Shown: positions 41,349 to 49,237 of the stretch, piece by piece
Numbering within the stretch: the stretch's first letter is position 1
How the letters are laid out: the number at the start of each line of letters is the position of its first letter
Assembly (NCBI GenBank): GCA_019119595.1
Contig: DWWS01000013.1
Span: forward strand, 195,895 to 259,894
Direction of reading: 5' to 3'
Length of the DNA stretch: 64,000 nucleotides
Source: Candidatus Eisenbergiella merdavium
GTDB taxonomy: Bacteria; Bacillota; Clostridia; Lachnospirales; Lachnospiraceae
The notes under the pieces: generated by a model
The model's input: the letters and a program-made list of their open reading frames with translations, nothing else
What the model was told of the DNA's origin: nothing
Database searches by the model: none
Program-made: the position numbers and the translations under genes

Positions 41349-42519
41349 GTATCTGCAGCGCTATGATGGAGAACCCCTCCGCTTTATGGAGGTGTGCGGC
41401 ACCCATACGGCGGAAATCCACAGAAACGGGATTCCTGCTCTTCTTCCCCCGTCCATTGAGCTGGTATCCGGCCCTGGCTGCCCGGTCTGCGTGACGGTGA
41501 GCGCCTACATCGACCGCCTGATCAAGCTGGGAATGGATGAGAAGAACCGGATCGTGACCTTCGGGGACATGCTGCGCGTCCCCGGAAGCCGGATGAGCTT
41601 AAGCGAGGCCAGATCCCTGGGCTGCTGCGTGCAGATGGTCTATTCTCCCATGGATGCGCTGAGGCTGGCGCAGAAGGATCCGGAGCATATCTACATCTTT
41701 GCCGCCGTGGGCTTTGAAACCACCACGCCGGTCTATGCCCTTCTCATACAGGAGGCGCTGAGACTGGGAACGAAAAATCTGCGCCTTCTCACCTCCCTCA
41801 AAGTGATGCCGCCTGTCATTGACTGGATCTGCGCCCGCAGCGAGGCCCCAGATGAGGGACAGGGACTCCGGAGAGACCATGGCTCTGACAGGCTTCAGGA
41901 AGTCCGAGGAGACCATGGTTCTGACAGCGGTCCGGAACCCTGGGAAATACACGGTTCCGCCAGGAACCGTGTATTTCGAGGAAACCGCGAATCCGTCAGG
42001 ATTCACGGTTTCCTTGCACCCGGACATGTGAGCGTGGTGACGGGAAGCCGGATCTTCGTCCCTCTTGCCCGGAAATATGGGCTTCCCTTTGTGGTGGCGG
42101 GCTTTGAAGGGGAGCAGATCCTGGGGGCGATCGCGGCACTGGTGAAGCTTCGGGGCCAGGGAAGGGTGCTGAACATGTATCCTTCGGCGGTGACGGAGGA
42201 AGGGAACCGGGAAGCGCAGGCGCGGGTGGAGCGCTTTTTTGAGCCCTGCGACGCGGCGTGGCGCGGCATGGGGGTGATCCCGGCTTCCGGAAGAAGGCTG
42301 CGGGAGGAGTACAGAGACTTTGACGCGGGAAGTGAAGATCTGACCGGAGATGAGGGTGGAAATCCCGCCTGCCGCTGCGCGCAGGTGCTGACGGGGCAGC
42401 TTCATCCCAGGGAATGCCCGCTGTTTGGCAAAGTGTGCACGCCTCAGACACCCCAGGGAGCGTGCATGGTTTCCACGGAGGGGAGCTGCTTTTCCTGCTG
42501 GCAGTCCGAGGGGCTGTGA
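41335..42519 (+). CDS. hypD: Hydrogenase maturation protein HypD with an in-frame insertion
   Basis: A 394-residue HypD (usual length about 350-375), the scaffold that assembles Fe(CN)2CO with HypC. Conserved blocks: MEVCGTHTAEIHRNGI (about 16-31), VSGPGCPVCVT (about 44-54), FAAVGFETTTP (about 122-132), GFLAPGHVSVV, FVVAGFEGEQIL and the C-terminal Fe-S/cysteine region (CRCAQVLTGQLHP, CPLFGKVC, GSCFSCW). Between DWICARSEA (about 162-170) and VRIHGFLAPGH (about 217-227) an extra stretch of about 45 residues (GLRRDHGSDRL ... SARNRVFRGN) is encoded by palindromic DNA. The reading frame stays open, so the protein is probably made with a surface loop. Confidence 0.93.
   Translation: MKILEYLQRYDGEPLRFMEVCGTHTAEIHRNGIPALLPPSIELVSGPGCPVCVTVSAYIDRLIKLGMDEKNRIVTFGDMLRVPGSRMSLSEARSLGCCVQMVYSPMDALRLAQKDPEHIYIFAAVGFETTTPVYALLIQEALRLGTKNLRLLTSLKVMPPVIDWICARSEAPDEGQGLRRDHGSDRLQEVRGDHGSDSGPEPWEIHGSARNRVFRGNRESVRIHGFLAPGHVSVVTGSRIFVPLARKYGLPFVVAGFEGEQILGAIAALVKLRGQGRVLNMYPSAVTEEGNREAQARVERFFEPCDAAWRGMGVIPASGRRLREEYRDFDAGSEDLTGDEGGNPACRCAQVLTGQLHPRECPLFGKVCTPQTPQGACMVSTEGSCFSCWQSEGL
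41865..42013 (+). repeat. Palindromic element inserted in frame in hypD
   Basis: It contains a direct repeat (AGACCATGG-y-TCTGACAG at about 41874 and 41910), then a perfect hairpin with 14-bp arms GAAATACACGGTTC / GAACCGTGTATTTC and a 6-nt loop (41944-41977). Next comes a hairpin with 15-bp arms and one mismatch, GGAAACCGCGAATCC / GGATTCACGGTTTCC (41980-42013). HypD proteins have no counterpart of this segment. Confidence 0.8.
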
Positions 42520-42555
42520 GAAAGCCGGAATACGGAAGGAAAGGAAGAAAACGGT

Positions 42556-43542
42556 ATGAAGATCACGATGGCGCATGGAAGCGGAGGAAGGGAGACAGGA
42601 CAGCTCATCCGGGAGATTTTTGAGGCGAATTTTCATAATTCTGTGTTGGAAAAAATGGAGGATTCCGCCGTTGTGGAGGGAAGCGGCAGGCTTGCCCTTA
42701 CCACGGACAACTTCGTGGTGGATCCGCTTTTTTTCCCGGGCGGAGATATCGGAAGGCTGTGCGTATGCGGCACGGTGAACGATCTGCTGATGAGCGGGGC
42801 CGTTCCCAGGTATCTGACCTGCGGCTTCATCCTTGAGGAAGGGGCGGACAGCGGGGAGCTTGCCAAAATCGCCGCGTCCATGGCAGAGACCGCAAAGGAA
42901 GCGGGCGTTATGATCGTTGCGGGAGATACCAAGGTGGTGCAGGGAAGGGGCGGCGTGTTCATCAATACGGCGGGCGTGGGCTTTGTGCCGGAGGGGATCT
43001 CAGTGAGCGCCTCCGCCTGCCGGGAGGGGGACGTGGTTCTGGTATCCGGCTTTCTGGGCGAGCACCATGCGGCGATCTTAAGTTCCCGGATGGGGATCGA
43101 GAACGAGATCCGCAGCGACTGCGCGCCCCTGAATGAGATGGTGGCGGCCATGCGGCAGGCAGGCGTGCGCGTTCATGCCATGCGTGATGTGACCAGGGGC
43201 GGCCTTGCCACGGTGCTGCATGAGTTTGCCGTCTCCTCCGGCTGCTGCGTGGAGCTTGAGCAGAACGCGCTTCCGGTATCCGGCCCGGTAAAGGGCTTCT
43301 GCGGCCTTCTGGGACTGGATCCTTTGTACATGGGAAACGAAGGAAAAATGGCGGCGGTGGTGGATGCGCGGGACGCCGGACCTGCGCTTGCCTGTATGCA
43401 AAAAAGCTGCTACGGGGAGCACGCGGCGGTGATCGGAAGGATTTCTCATAAGGAGGATGGAAAGGTTCTTCTGCATACCTCGCTGGGCGGGCTTCGCGTG
43501 GTGCCGGAGCTGATCGGGGAGGGACTGCCAAGGATCTGCTGA
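42556..43542 (+). CDS. hypE: Hydrogenase maturation protein HypE
   Basis: A 328-residue HypE, an ATP-dependent dehydratase that turns the HypF-delivered thiocarbamate into thiocyanate. It has MAHGSGGRETGQLI (about 5-18), LALTTDNFVVDPLFFPGGDIGRLCVCGTVNDL, IVAGDTKVV, the glycine-rich VTRGGLATVLHE and the invariant C-terminal cysteine in PRIC. It belongs to the PurM/AIR synthase fold family. It lies 36 bp after hypD and ends the hypCDE transcript; a small hairpin (AGCGGA ... TCCGCT) follows without a clear T run. Confidence 0.95.
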   Translation: MKITMAHGSGGRETGQLIREIFEANFHNSVLEKMEDSAVVEGSGRLALTTDNFVVDPLFFPGGDIGRLCVCGTVNDLLMSGAVPRYLTCGFILEEGADSGELAKIAASMAETAKEAGVMIVAGDTKVVQGRGGVFINTAGVGFVPEGISVSASACREGDVVLVSGFLGEHHAAILSSRMGIENEIRSDCAPLNEMVAAMRQAGVRVHAMRDVTRGGLATVLHEFAVSSGCCVELEQNALPVSGPVKGFCGLLGLDPLYMGNEGKMAAVVDARDAGPALACMQKSCYGEHAAVIGRISHKEDGKVLLHTSLGGLRVVPELIGEGLPRIC

Positions 43543-43687
43543 GCGGATCTGCAGGTCCGCTGCGGCGTTTACAAAGCTGTCAGGACAGGGATATTTTGGG
43601 GAAAATGAAAATAAAGGGGCGAAATTTTCGACCCGGTGACAGGGCGTATTTATTCCAATGTGATCAGACGAATGAAAATACAGTACC

Positions 43688-43744
43688 TTGAAAACATGAC
43701 TGTTTTTGATATAATAGGCAGAAAGATAAATGTAAGGACTTACA
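43688..43744 (+). promoter_or_regulatory. Promoter and uxa-type operator of the GH28 gene
   Basis: TTGAAA (43688-43693), 16 bases, TATAAT (43710-43715), then the palindrome TGTAAG-GA-CTTACA (43731-43744) just downstream of the expected start site. The palindrome has the same arms and position as the one at 15851-15864. The rest of the 346-bp gap (43543-43889) shows nothing further except GGAAGGGAG before the start. Confidence 0.8.
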
Positions 43745-43889
43745 TGCATCCGTTTGCGCCGCTGTGCAGCAAACGGGTCCGGGCAGAAGGAAACCATTTT
43801 GCCGGCTTTTCTTCGGCCCGTCGCTGGCAGTCCTGAAAGGGAGCGGAGGAATTGAATCAGCCTGCCTGCGTTCCGGAAGGGAGATTATC

Positions 43890-45401
43890 ATGAAACTGAC
43901 TCTTGCGCCTGCGGCGCGTACGGACAGCAGCCTTGCGGTGGTTTGGGAAAAGCCGGAGGATGCGCACAAAATTGAGGAGTACATTCTGTATCTGAACGGG
44001 AAGGAGGCCGCGCGGGTTCAGGAAACGGATCATACCTTTGAAAACCTGGAGCCGGATACGGAATATACCATCCGGCTTGGCGCGGTGCCAAAGGAAGGCT
44101 TTCTGCCACAGAGCAATCTGGTCACGGCGAGAACCCGGAAAAAGCCACAGGTGTTTGACGTCACCGGCTTTGGCGCCGTTGGGGATGGAAAGACCCTGAA
44201 CACGCAGGCCATTCAGGAGGCCATCGACGCCTGTGCGCCGGGCGGCATGGTGTATGTGCCGGAGGGCGTGTTTGTGACGGGAGCGCTTTTTCTGAAAAGC
44301 GACATGACCCTGTACGTGGAAAAGGGCGGCACGCTTCTGGGAAGCGGCAGTCCGGAGGACTATCCGCTCATGACCTGTCTGTATGAGGGGAGAAAACAGC
44401 TCTGTCACGCTGCTTTGATCAATACGAAGGAGGAGGGCGGCAGAGGGCACGATATTACCATCGCGGGCTGCGGAACCATCGACGGGAACGGAAGCGTTCT
44501 TTTAAAAGCGGAGCTGGAGGCGGGAAAGGGCAGGAGGGGAAACCTGATCTGCCTCAGAAATACGGACGATATCTATATGAAGGATATCACGGTGCGCCAG
44601 TCTCCCTTCTGGTGCGTGCACATGATCTACTGCAGCCGCATCAGCATGAACCGGGTCACCATTAACACCAAATACGATGAAAAGGGGAACCGCTACGAGG
44701 GAATTTTCAACGGGGACGGCTTTGACCCCGATTCCTGCCGGGAGGTTTTTCTGTTCCATTCCGATATCACCAGCCAGGACGACTGCGTGGCGGTCAAATC
44801 CGGGCGGGATGAGGAGGGACGGGCCGTGGGGCTTCCCTCTGAAAAGATCCGCATCACCAACTGCCGTTTTCATTCCGGCTTCGGCGTTGCGATGGGAAGC
44901 GAGATGGCGGGCGGCGTCCGCGACGTGCTGGTGCAGGACTGCACGTTTACGGATTCCTTTTCCATCGCCAGCCTGAAGGCGCCCAGGGGCAGAGGCGCGT
45001 GCATTGAAAAAATCCGCTATGAGAGCTGCCGCCTGGTCAATCGCGACGAGAGCATTAAGAGCAGCAAATGGTTTAAGGGAGCCCTTTATCTGGACTGCTT
45101 TTACGGGGAGGACGAATACGACGCCTCGGCCTTTCAGCCTGTGGGAGAGACCACCAGCGTGATTCAGGACATTGAACTGAAAAACATCGAGCTGGAGACG
45201 AAGGAGGGCCACGCGGTCTATCTGGTGGGCCTGCCGGAAAGCCCCGCGCGCCGCATCTGCCTGGAGAACGTGACCGCCAGGGGAAAATGGGGGCTGTATG
45301 CGGAAAACGTGGAAGGGCTTCTTTTGAAAAATGTGTCCGTGGAGGCTGAGGAAGGCGACGACGTGCGCATGAAACGGGTGAAGGGCGTTGTGATCCGCTG
45401 A
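43890..45401 (+). CDS. FN3-GH28 polygalacturonase (intracellular exo-type)
   Basis: A 503-residue glycoside hydrolase family 28 enzyme with an N-terminal fibronectin type III domain (about 1-88, ending VTARTRKKP) and a pectate-lyase-like right-handed beta-helix. Catalytic aspartates are D276/D279 in NGDGFDPDSC and D297-D298 in SQDDCVAVKSG; FGVAMGSEMAGG follows, where a GHG histidine is usually found but phenylalanine seems present. No signal peptide is visible, so it probably trims imported oligogalacturonides. The start ATG 43890 has GGGAG upstream. Its promoter carries the same operator type as uxaC and uxaBA, tying it to galacturonate release. The GH2 gene follows 180 bp later. Confidence 0.9.
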   Translation: MKLTLAPAARTDSSLAVVWEKPEDAHKIEEYILYLNGKEAARVQETDHTFENLEPDTEYTIRLGAVPKEGFLPQSNLVTARTRKKPQVFDVTGFGAVGDGKTLNTQAIQEAIDACAPGGMVYVPEGVFVTGALFLKSDMTLYVEKGGTLLGSGSPEDYPLMTCLYEGRKQLCHAALINTKEEGGRGHDITIAGCGTIDGNGSVLLKAELEAGKGRRGNLICLRNTDDIYMKDITVRQSPFWCVHMIYCSRISMNRVTINTKYDEKGNRYEGIFNGDGFDPDSCREVFLFHSDITSQDDCVAVKSGRDEEGRAVGLPSEKIRITNCRFHSGFGVAMGSEMAGGVRDVLVQDCTFTDSFSIASLKAPRGRGACIEKIRYESCRLVNRDESIKSSKWFKGALYLDCFYGEDEYDASAFQPVGETTSVIQDIELKNIELETKEGHAVYLVGLPESPARRICLENVTARGKWGLYAENVEGLLLKNVSVEAEEGDDVRMKRVKGVVIR

Positions 45402-45419
45402 GATGCTTTGGAAGAAGCG

Positions 45420-45580
45420 CTTCGGCGTGGAGGTAAAGATTGGAAAATCCGCTCGATAGCGGATTTTCCAATCCGGCTTTGCGCCGGAACGCCGCAAAGC
45501 CCGTGAGCGCAGCGGAAAAATCGCATACGCAATTTTTCCGCGCGTGCCTCAGCAAAAGACGCTTCGGCAGGGAGGAAAAA
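45420..45580 (+). repeat. Multi-hairpin element B, directly before the GH2 start codon
   Basis: First hairpin: 15-bp perfect arms and 6-nt loop (GATTGGAAAATCCGC ... GCGGATTTTCCAATC, 45438-45473). Second: 9-bp arms and 9-nt loop (GGCTTTGCG ... CGCAAAGCC, 45475-45501). Third: GGAAAAAT ... ATTTTTCC (45514-45539). The element begins just after one CGCTTCGG-n3-GGAGG (45418-45433) and ends at another (CGCTTCGG-n3-GGAGG, 45560-45574) that serves the GH2 start. It is homologous to the element at 26995-27145. Confidence 0.85.
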
Positions 45581-47980
45581 ATGAGAACGATCATCAATCT
45601 GAATCAGAGCTGGCAGTTTGCGCTGCAGAAAATGGGGGAGGAGAAGGAGGCGCTTCGTTTTGAGAAGGTGACTCTGCCTCATGACTGGATGATATCCGCC
45701 CCCTTTGTGAGGAACATGAAGCAGGGAGAGGCCCAGGGCTTTTTTGACCGCTGGGGAACGGGCTGGTATCAGCGCGGGCTGACCCTGAAAAAGGAGCCGG
45801 GCCGGATTTACCGTCTGCGCTTCGACGGCATCTATGAAAACAGTCAGGTGTGGGTCAACGGCATCCCGGCGGGCGGCAGAAAATACGGCTACAGCAGCTT
45901 TGCACTGGACGTGACGGAAGCCCTTGCGGACGGAGAAAACCGGATCGAGGTGAAGGTGGACAATACTGCGGCTCCGGTGGACCGGTGGTATACGGGAGCG
46001 GGCATCTACAGGAGCGTGTATCTGGAATGCCTGCCCCAGGAGCATCTGGACAGGGAAAAAATCCGCCTGGAAACCCGCCTGGAGGGCCCGGACGCTTTTC
46101 TAACCATTCATCCGGGCGTTCAGCCGGGCTGTGCCGGAAGGGTGCGCGCCGTGCTGCGGGAGGAGGAAGGAGCACCTGTCCTTGCGCAGGAGGAGGGAGA
46201 AGGAAGCCTTACGCTGTGCGTAAAGGATTATCAGGCATGGAGCTGCCGGAATCCGAAGCTGTATGCGCTCACCCTGCAGCTTTTACAAAAGGAATCCGGT
46301 CGGGTCCTCGACGAGCTGACCCTTCCGGCGGGCTTTCGCAGCGTAACGCTTTCGCCGGACAGCGGGCTTTTCGTCAACGGGGAGCCTGTGAAGCTGAAGG
46401 GCGTCTGTGTCCATCAGGACATCAGCTGCTTCGGCACCGCCGTCACGAAGGAGCTTTGGCGGGAGAGGCTGCTTTCCCTGAAGGGGATCGGCTGCAACGC
46501 CGTCCGTCTGGCGCATCATCTGTACATGCCGGAAATGCTGGAGCTGTGCGACGAGCTTGGCTTTTATGTATATGAGGAGGCCTTCGACAAATGGACGGGA
46601 GGGGCCTACGGGCGCTATTATGAGACGGAATGGGAAAAGGATCTGGCCTGCATGGTGGAAAGAGACCGCAATCATCCCTGCATTCTTTTCTGGGGCGTGG
46701 GAAACGAGGTGGAAAATCAGGCATACCCTTCCATGCTGGAGCGCCTGGAGCGGCACGTGAACCTGGTGAAGGCGCTGGATCCCACAAGACCGGTGAGCCT
46801 TGCCATGAATCCTCATTTTGCCTATCCCGCGGAGGAGGCGGACATGTCCCGGGTGGAGGACATCCAGCAGTTTGTGGATGAGATGAAAACCGGAGAGATC
46901 TTCGACGTGGACGACCGCATCCGGCAGATTGAGAAGATCGCGCAGAGGGTGGACTTTTTAAGCTGCAATTACCAAGAGCAGTGGTATGAGAGGATCCATG
47001 AGCTGATTCCCGACAAGGCCATCCTCGGAACGGAAACCTATCTGTTTTTCCGGGGAGAAGGGCCGCGCTTCCAGAATTTTTCCGAAGAATGTCCCTGGAT
47101 GGACGTGGAGGAAAAGGATTACTGCATCGGCGGCTTTATCTGGACGGGGATCGATTACTGGGGGGAGTCCATGGGCTGGCCCGCGAAGGGCTGGTCGGGA
47201 GCGCTGTTTGCCGCCGACATGGAAAAGCGTCCCGCCGCCTGGCAGTACCAGAGCTACTGGACGGATGAACCGATGGTGCATTTCGCCGTGCTGGACGGCT
47301 CCCTTCCTGACGAAGGGGTAAAGGAGCACTGGGACAGCCCGGCCTATGTGACCCACTGGGAGTTCCCTCAGCTTCAGCGGGCGGTGCTCCCTTACCGGAT
47401 CGTCACCAACTGCGAACAGGTGCGGATCATTCTGAATGAGGGCCGTTTTGCGCAGGACGGCACCTCTCTGGAAAAGGAATATTCCCTGCGCCCGGTAAAG
47501 GAGTATCGGGATGGTCTGGTGAAGGGATATCTTCCCTGGATGCCCGGAACGGTGACGGCGGTCGGCCTGATCGGCGGCAAAGAGGTCTGCCGCCACACGG
47601 TGGAAACACCGGGGCCTGCCGTGCGCCTGGCCTTTGAACAGGAGGAGCGCGGCATCACCCTTTCCCGTATGGATACGGATGAGGGAGAAAACCGGCCTCA
47701 GCCTTACCGGCTGCTGTGCAGGGTGCGCGCCTTCGACGAGGAGAACCGGCCCGTATTTCGAGAGAGCGCAAAGGTGACCTTTGCGGTGGAGGGGCCTGCC
47801 CGTCTGATGGGCGTGGACAACGGCGATATCAAGAGCGCCGAAGCGGCTGACGGCGAGTTCATCCACCTGTACCGGGGCCGGGCGGCCGCAGGCATTCTCA
47901 TCACCGGCTGCGGACGGGTGAAGGTGACCGCTTATGCGGCCGGAATGCAGCCCGCCCAGTGCGTGATCGCGGCTAAGTAG
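45581..47980 (+). CDS. GH2 glycoside hydrolase (beta-galactosidase/beta-glucuronidase type)
   Basis: A 799-residue family 2 hydrolase. The N-terminal sugar-binding sandwich starts LNQSWQFAL ... VTLPHDWMIS and contains RYYQRG-type WYQRGLTL and RFDGIYENSQVWVNG. An immunoglobulin-like domain and the TIM barrel follow, with VKLKGVCVHQD, the acid/base E376 in FWGVGNEVENQ and the nucleophile E485 in ILGTETYLF, then additional C-terminal beta domains (RLMGVDNGDIKS). No signal peptide, so cytoplasmic. The start is the ATG at 45581 (GGGAGG upstream); a TTG at 45440 in frame would add 47 residues encoded by the hairpin element. Specificity (galactoside or uronide) is not resolved by sequence reading. 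Confidence 0.9.
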   Translation: MRTIINLNQSWQFALQKMGEEKEALRFEKVTLPHDWMISAPFVRNMKQGEAQGFFDRWGTGWYQRGLTLKKEPGRIYRLRFDGIYENSQVWVNGIPAGGRKYGYSSFALDVTEALADGENRIEVKVDNTAAPVDRWYTGAGIYRSVYLECLPQEHLDREKIRLETRLEGPDAFLTIHPGVQPGCAGRVRAVLREEEGAPVLAQEEGEGSLTLCVKDYQAWSCRNPKLYALTLQLLQKESGRVLDELTLPAGFRSVTLSPDSGLFVNGEPVKLKGVCVHQDISCFGTAVTKELWRERLLSLKGIGCNAVRLAHHLYMPEMLELCDELGFYVYEEAFDKWTGGAYGRYYETEWEKDLACMVERDRNHPCILFWGVGNEVENQAYPSMLERLERHVNLVKALDPTRPVSLAMNPHFAYPAEEADMSRVEDIQQFVDEMKTGEIFDVDDRIRQIEKIAQRVDFLSCNYQEQWYERIHELIPDKAILGTETYLFFRGEGPRFQNFSEECPWMDVEEKDYCIGGFIWTGIDYWGESMGWPAKGWSGALFAADMEKRPAAWQYQSYWTDEPMVHFAVLDGSLPDEGVKEHWDSPAYVTHWEFPQLQRAVLPYRIVTNCEQVRIILNEGRFAQDGTSLEKEYSLRPVKEYRDGLVKGYLPWMPGTVTAVGLIGGKEVCRHTVETPGPAVRLAFEQEERGITLSRMDTDEGENRPQPYRLLCRVRAFDEENRPVFRESAKVTFAVEGPARLMGVDNGDIKSAEAADGEFIHLYRGRAAAGILITGCGRVKVTAYAAGMQPAQCVIAAK

Positions 47981-47996
47981 CGGCTCCGATGCGCGA

Positions 47997-48053
47997 CAGT
48001 CCGCCCGTCTGTGGTCACAGTCCGTCCGTCTGCGGCCACAGTCCGCCGAGGAA
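47997..48053 (+). repeat. 21-bp tandem repeat after the GH2 gene
   Basis: About two and a half copies of ACAGTCCG(C/T)CCGTCTG(T/C)GG(T/C)C begin at 47997, 48018 and 48039. They lie in the gap between the GH2 stop and the next gene; no terminator is evident there. Confidence 0.75.
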
Positions 48054-48149
48054 GCGGAGCCGTGCGCGCAGAGCGGAAAGCGGACGGATGAAAAGCATGG
48101 GAAAATGCCGGAAAGAAAATCGACGGAAGGAAAACGGAGAAAAACATAA

Positions 48150-49037
48150 ATGACAGAGGAAATTCGGAAAAAGATCGCAGACGCGCAGATGGTCCTGGTC
48201 GGAATCGGAAAGGAAATGGACGAGGATTTTCAGGGGATGGAGCAGGAGCCACGATATGAACGGCTTCTTGGGCAGGCGGAGGAGAGCGAAGAGAAGGAAG
48301 TCCTTTTGCAGTACATCCGTCTGGCCTGGCTGAGAGAGAGGCGGGATGAGCGCAAAAAAGAGGCCTACGAGGCACTTGCGTCCCTGCTTTCCGGGAAAAA
48401 TTATTTCATCGTCACCCTTTGTACGGATGACGCCATTTTCGGAACCGGGCTGGACGAAGGCAGGATCGTGGCTCCCTGCGGCGGCTTCCGGGCGATGCAG
48501 TGTCCGGAAGCGCAGTGTTCTGTGCCTCAGAATCCGGAGGAACAGCACCAGGAAGGGGACTGCCCGCAGGCGCAGTGTCCTGACCCGCAGGCTCCTGCCG
48601 ACGGGCACGGGCAGGAGGGGCAGGAGCCGGACGGTCTGTTCGCGGATCCTGCGCTCTGGGAAACGCCTCTGACACAGCTTCTTGCGGGGGAACCGCTTTC
48701 GGCCATCGAATTTCCCCGCTGTCCGAAATGCGGACGGCTGCTGGCCTTTAATCAGATCACCACGCCCGGTTATCTGGAGGAGGGCTACCTTCCCCGGTGG
48801 AAGAAATACCAGAAATGGCTGCAGGGCACGCTGAACCGCAGGCTCTGCATCCTGGAGCTGGGGGCGGGGATGGAGTATCCTTCCGTGATCCGTTTTCCCT
48901 TTGAACGGGTGGCATTTTTCAACCAGAAGGCGGAGCTGGTGCGGGTGCACAGCAGACTTTACCAGATGACGGCGGAGCTGAAGGACCGGGGCATTTCCGT
49001 CAAGGCGGATCCGGCTGCTTTTCTGCTGGAAGAATGA
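48150..49037 (+). CDS. Sirtuin-like protein, divergent
   Basis: A 295-residue protein resembling Sir2-type NAD-dependent deacylases in its C-terminal half: NYFIVTLCTDDAIFGTGLDEGRIVAPCGGF, zinc-type cysteines (QCPEAQC and FPRCPKCGRLLAFN), and ILELGAGMEYPSVIRFPFE. The canonical N-terminal GAGxSxxxGIPDF NAD motif is replaced by LVGIGKEMDEDFQGM, and the catalytic histidine region is not evident, so activity is doubtful. Between the two cysteine pairs is a low-complexity insert (repeats of QCP/CPQAQCPDPQ and HGQEGQEPD). From memory, such sirtuin-like proteins are common and unstudied in Lachnospiraceae. Its start lies 169 bp after the GH2 gene, with GGAG-type upstream bases. Confidence 0.6.
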   Translation: MTEEIRKKIADAQMVLVGIGKEMDEDFQGMEQEPRYERLLGQAEESEEKEVLLQYIRLAWLRERRDERKKEAYEALASLLSGKNYFIVTLCTDDAIFGTGLDEGRIVAPCGGFRAMQCPEAQCSVPQNPEEQHQEGDCPQAQCPDPQAPADGHGQEGQEPDGLFADPALWETPLTQLLAGEPLSAIEFPRCPKCGRLLAFNQITTPGYLEEGYLPRWKKYQKWLQGTLNRRLCILELGAGMEYPSVIRFPFERVAFFNQKAELVRVHSRLYQMTAELKDRGISVKADPAAFLLEE

Positions 49038-49095
49038 CCGCGGCGGATGCGGCCCTTCCGGGAGAGTTACTGCTTTGCGATAGTTGTTGTTTTGC

Positions 49096-49197
49096 AATAC
49101 CTAAAAGGTATTTCTGTTGATAGAATATAAGTATTTTACATAGATGATGTGAGCCGATACAATGAAGGTGTTCCGGATGGAGCACCTTTATTTTTGT
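49096..49197 (+). promoter_or_regulatory. Palindrome and intrinsic terminator/attenuator before the flavin reductase-like gene
   Basis: Palindrome AATACCT-AAA-AGGTATT (49096-49112) is followed by a hairpin AAGGTGTTCC-GGAT-GGAGCACCTT (49165-49188) with TATTTTTGT. The terminator sits only 41 bp before the next start codon, with about 50 bp of transcribable sequence before it, so it may attenuate that gene. Confidence 0.55.
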
Positions 49198-49237
49198 CAC
49201 CGGATTAAAAAACTGACTGTTCGGGAGGATTATCGTC

